Of a DNA stretch of 64,000 nucleotides, positions 60,627 to 64,000 are shown piece by piece. This stretch comes from Larus michahellis. Lineage: Eukaryota; Chordata; Aves; Charadriiformes; Laridae. How positions within the stretch are numbered: position 1 is the first letter of the stretch; each line of letters opens with the position of its first letter. The translations under genes and the position numbers were made by a program. Location: assembly GCF_964199755.1 (NCBI RefSeq), contig NC_133896.1:64769142-64833141 (forward strand). The letters are read 5' to 3'. Under the pieces are notes generated by a model. It searched no databases, was not told the DNA's origin, and was given only the letters and a program-made list of their open reading frames with translations.

Positions 60627-63141
60627 CGGATGGACTGATATCTTAAATGTCTCTCCTGTGGCCTCACACTGCTGCCTGTCTGTCACTCTTTGCATCTTCC
60701 AGCTTCTTCAGCTAAATACTTTGGGGGGAGGGAAATTCTTTATGAATCAGACTAGTTAGGGGCTTGTATCAAAGATAATCTGTTTGGAGAGGGTTGAAAA
60801 CTATTACGAACAGCGTCCCTCTAGGACTTCTTTTCAGTGCACAATCTCTTCCCATTTCTAGTGAAAATGGAAGAAGGAAGACAGACCATAATCTTGAATT
60901 TTTGGCTTGTAAACCTCCTAGGTTAGTACTAAGATTTTTGTTGAAAGATTCCTATAGGTGGAAGTACTGTGCTATGTACCTGAAACTAATTGTGAAGGAG
61001 ACAATAGTCCCATGCTATTAGTGTCTGCCATAATCTGAAGTGTAGTAATGTAGGTGGCTGGGTTGCTTTTCTCTCTTCTCTCTCCGTGGGTAGCTTTATT
61101 CTTCTTCTGCCTAAAGCTTACGTTGCAGTTTTGAGGACTTTTGATACTAGTTATTGGGGCTGTTCTTTATATTGACTAATTGGATGTCACACTAATGTTT
61201 TTCTGACTCTTGAGTAAACCAGGAAAGATCAGTTGGGGCATGGTGGTGTTACACTCCATAATATCTGCCAAGGTACTTTTGGATGCTTGAATTTGAGGTT
61301 TTTCTTTCCGATATTTGTTCTAGTCTAGGACAGATTTTTAAGCAACTGTTTTTGAGAGAATTCAAAATGTCACTGTAGTTATTTCCAAAAGGATTGTAAG
61401 AGAAAATTTCTTTACTCACCATGTCAGCATAAAATTTATAGACGCATGTGAAAGCTACAGGCTGTTTGGTACACAAAGATAATCAAGTCAAATGTGGAAA
61501 TGGATGCTAATTATTTAGACATTCCTATCAGGTGAATATTGTTGCTAAACTTTTCTGGTAAACTTACATGTAAGCTTTCTAAGCTCAGGTGTTAGGAACG
61601 GGAAGATGTACAAGTAGAAGTCTTGTCTTGCTCTAACTACTGGAGGAAAAAAACCCTTTTAACTGTGCAGATCTTAGAATCAGTGTTTCAGTGTTGGCTG
61701 AATGAACCTCTTAAATTTCATTAAGGCATGGGGCTTGTTCTGAAAGTTCCCAATGCAACCATACCACATGAACCATTGACTTTTAGATAAGATTAACCAG
61801 TAAGTATGTCAGTACTATGACAGTCTTGATAATTCATGGGAAGGTATTTAGTGATATTATAGGGATTCCTGTCACATCTTATGATCCTCAGGAATGTCTG
61901 AGCTTCTGGCTTTCATCTTGAAAATTTTCATTAGACTGCAGATTCACCCAAAACTGAATAACAGGTTTTATAACAGAAAAGCGTGTACCACAAACTATAC
62001 ATCTTTCTCTTTTGTGGAATATAGATTTCAAGTTTTCTGATAACATACACAATACAGAAAACAAATGTATATAACGTTTCATGCTGAATTCTTAAACAAA
62101 AGTAGCTGATATTATTTTGATATCACTGTTGAAATTGAGAATATGATATGTAGAAGTAGCCTGGTGACTACCACTCATATTTAATGGAGACTTAGTTTTA
62201 CTTGAATCATGTTGCATATTATGATGGAATGTTTCAGCTATAAAAAGCCTTGCATTTAAACTGTAAAAGGAGAGTAGAAACTGATTTACATGTAGATATC
62301 CCATAAGAAAAGCAATGGAGAAAACAATCAATTCTGGCCATAAACTGTACAGTGCAATTACTGTTTGCTTCTTTGAGATGGGTGGCAAGGAAGAGCAGAA
62401 GAGTTGGAAATCAGTGATAAATCAATTGGTGAGCTGCTGATAAAAGAACAAGCGTGTTTGGTGAACAGTGCTTTTAATGACTATTTAAAGAGAACTCTTT
62501 AATCTTATCTCTGATCAGTGCTGGATTGTCATGTCATTGTAATAGTGTGAACGCAGACTATAGGTTTAACTCTTTATTCAGCTATGAAAGTAACCATCTT
62601 TGGCATAAATTTGCCTCCATATTATGCTATTAAATAATTAGCTATTAAAATACTAGTCTAGAAAACTGCAATCTGTTTTCATGTGGAAAACTTGATTATT
62701 CAAGTTTTTTGTGTTGATTAGTGTCAAGTTGTCTGGCCATAGTGTTCTTGGGGTTTGAGTTTTTTTTCTCTGTATTCTTTCCTGCCCTTCCCTTCCATTC
62801 TCATTTAAGTGAGCATTATCATAGTAAAGAAACATCATCTTTGTACTAACTCTTCTGGTGATTCACTGAGGCAATTTTGCCTCCCTTTTTCTACAATTAT
62901 GTGGACACCTGATTTTTTCTTACTTTACTTGAGGAAAAAAAAAATGCAAGCAAACTTCAGTGAGACAAGTGTTTAATTTGGCTGTAATATATACCCAAGC
63001 TGCCTTTTGAGATAGTTGGAAGATGGCATTTAATGTTTGGCTCATAAAGAAGAAATACTTTTTTGCTTTTTGCACTACATCAGAGGTGATTGAGCATTTT
63101 GCCCAGGATTTAAAAAAAAAAAACCCAAACAATAATGTGAT

Positions 63142-63147
63142 AATAAA
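63142..63147 (+). terminator. MTPN: Proximal poly(A) signal, MTPN
   Basis: AATAAA followed 30-50 nt later by a T/GT-rich stretch (TTGTTTATTTGTTCCC). A candidate for a shorter mRNA with a 3'UTR of about 2.5 kb. Confidence 0.55.
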
Positions 63148-63799
63148 AGCTTATACCTTTGTAACGGTCTAGATACTGGGCTTGTTTATTTGTTCCCTTC
63201 TTGATAGCTCTATTGTGGAAAAAATAATGGGTGGCTGCCTGTATCTTTGAGTAGGTCCTAACTAGATGAAAATACCGAACTGTAAATTATTTTGCATTCT
63301 ATAAACAGAGTTTAAATACTTTGTCAGACTGGAATCACATATACTTGGAAATCCACTCTGTTCTTAAACCTTTTCCTTTGGAATTTGTGCTGAATAAGTT
63401 ATAACCTTAAGTATATTCTGGATTCTGCTCCATTTTCTTAAGGGGGAGCAAATGGGAAAAGGAGTATGATAGTTAAATGGAACTTTATCCTTGAACATAA
63501 CATCGAATTTTTTTGTAGAAGAGGCTGGTTAGAATGGAGTGTCCTAGGTCAAGCAATTGCAGTGTTGCATGCAAAATTTGAAAATGAACTTGTCTTAATT
63601 ATATTTTGTAAATGGGTAAACAATCATCTTTCTACGCAGTGATGGAAGAAAATTAGTGCTCTGTGCATTTTGATATTTGACTTCCTCTTTTCACCATTGT
63701 TAACTGTTTTGACACAGTTGGGTTCATCATTATCATGGTTCAGACATCAGAATGCTAAATGATACTGTATTTTTAAGTTTGTGTTGCAAGAATGAATGG

Positions 63800-63805
63800 A
63801 ATAAA
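63800..63805 (+). terminator. MTPN: Distal poly(A) signal, MTPN
   Basis: AATAAA followed by GTGGAGTTTTAGTTTG and further T/GT-rich sequence, a good downstream element. Probable main 3' end near 63820-63830. Confidence 0.7.
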
Positions 63806-63825
63806 CTTGAATTGTGCGATAAGAA

Positions 63826-64000
63826 AATGTGGAGTTTTAGTTTGCTTTCTGCTCCTGTGTTTTATTAATCTCTGGCTACAACTTTTTATTTGCATGGAAG
63901 GCATCTAAGGTCCAGCTCACATGTACCGTGATTAAAATCTTCAGATACTTATAAGACTTAAATGTGGAATGGAAGCTGCTTTGAGAACTAAATGTACAAA
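63826..64000. other. 3' flank of MTPN
   Basis: 175 bp beyond the inferred mRNA end; nothing recognised. Confidence 0.5.

Larger units (their letters stand above)
60627..63825 (+). other. MTPN: MTPN 3'UTR (about 3.2 kb)
   Basis: Uninterrupted by repeats, which contrasts with the introns and fits a long conserved 3'UTR as known for MTPN. Two AATAAA signals are present (63142-63147, 63800-63805). The short open frames within it look incidental. The end is inferred from the last signal. Confidence 0.7.

Noticed and set aside
62446-62451. GAACAA, a possible miR-375 seed match in the MTPN 3'UTR
   Set aside because: MTPN is a known miR-375 target, but this is only a 6-mer without the flanking match or A; too common to call.
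60627-63825. A LUZP6-like small frame in the MTPN 3'UTR, as described for the human locus
   Set aside because: None of the short frames here looks like it; I see no support in this bird sequence.
1-64000. CRISPR arrays, bacterial operons, tRNA or rRNA genes
   Set aside because: No direct-repeat/spacer arrays, Shine-Dalgarno-led gene strings or cloverleaf-like sequences were seen; the sequence is vertebrate.

Overview
The window looks like a piece of a bird genome. It carries the four coding exons of a myotrophin gene (MTPN) of avian type, at least nine CR1 LINE fragments (the dominant avian retroposon), one hAT-type DNA element and one 6.6-kb endogenous retrovirus (ERV). Exons are small, introns are large and AT-rich, and there is one CpG island. 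The species cannot be named from the sequence.

Layout. 1-12960 is gene-free, AT-rich intergenic DNA with one old CR1 tail (about 9765-10312) and a TA/CA microsatellite (about 11131-11206). 12961-19528 is the ERV, on the + strand. It has two 711-bp LTRs, a primer-binding site resembling a tRNA-Ser complement, gag, pro, a truncated pol and a broken env. Its Gag looks like that of class III (ERVL/spuma-related) elements. 19529-21229 holds two CR1 tails arranged head to tail. A CpG-island promoter follows (about 21230-22360), with three identical NRF1-type palindromes, an RFX-type X-box and ETS-type sites.

MTPN, + strand: exon 1 (CDS 22049-22120), exon 2 (50863-50976), exon 3 (52145-52228), exon 4 (60540-60626). 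Together they encode 118 residues, all introns are phase 0 and GT-AG, and there is a 3'UTR of about 3.2 kb with two candidate poly(A) signals. Myotrophin/V-1 is a small ankyrin-repeat protein that binds actin capping protein. Intron 1 (28.7 kb) contains a 3.9-kb, multiply broken CR1 inserted into a hAT-type element, plus other CR1 remnants. Intron 3 contains an antisense, coding-looking relic of unknown parentage.

The most interesting part is the ERV. The gag-pro junction has a canonical A AAA AAC slippery heptamer in the right phase. It is followed after 9 nt by a 10-bp stem, and the loop of that stem is complementary to a site 33 nt downstream (a possible pseudoknot). The first gag ATG overlaps the primer-binding site, so there is almost no leader. 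The env encodes a short surface part and an unusually long cysteine-rich transmembrane part. The element is defective: there is a stop in gag, a frame break at pro/pol, a deletion of most of pol, and stops and frame changes in env. Its 3' LTR, in the same orientation, ends about 2.5 kb upstream of the MTPN start codon.
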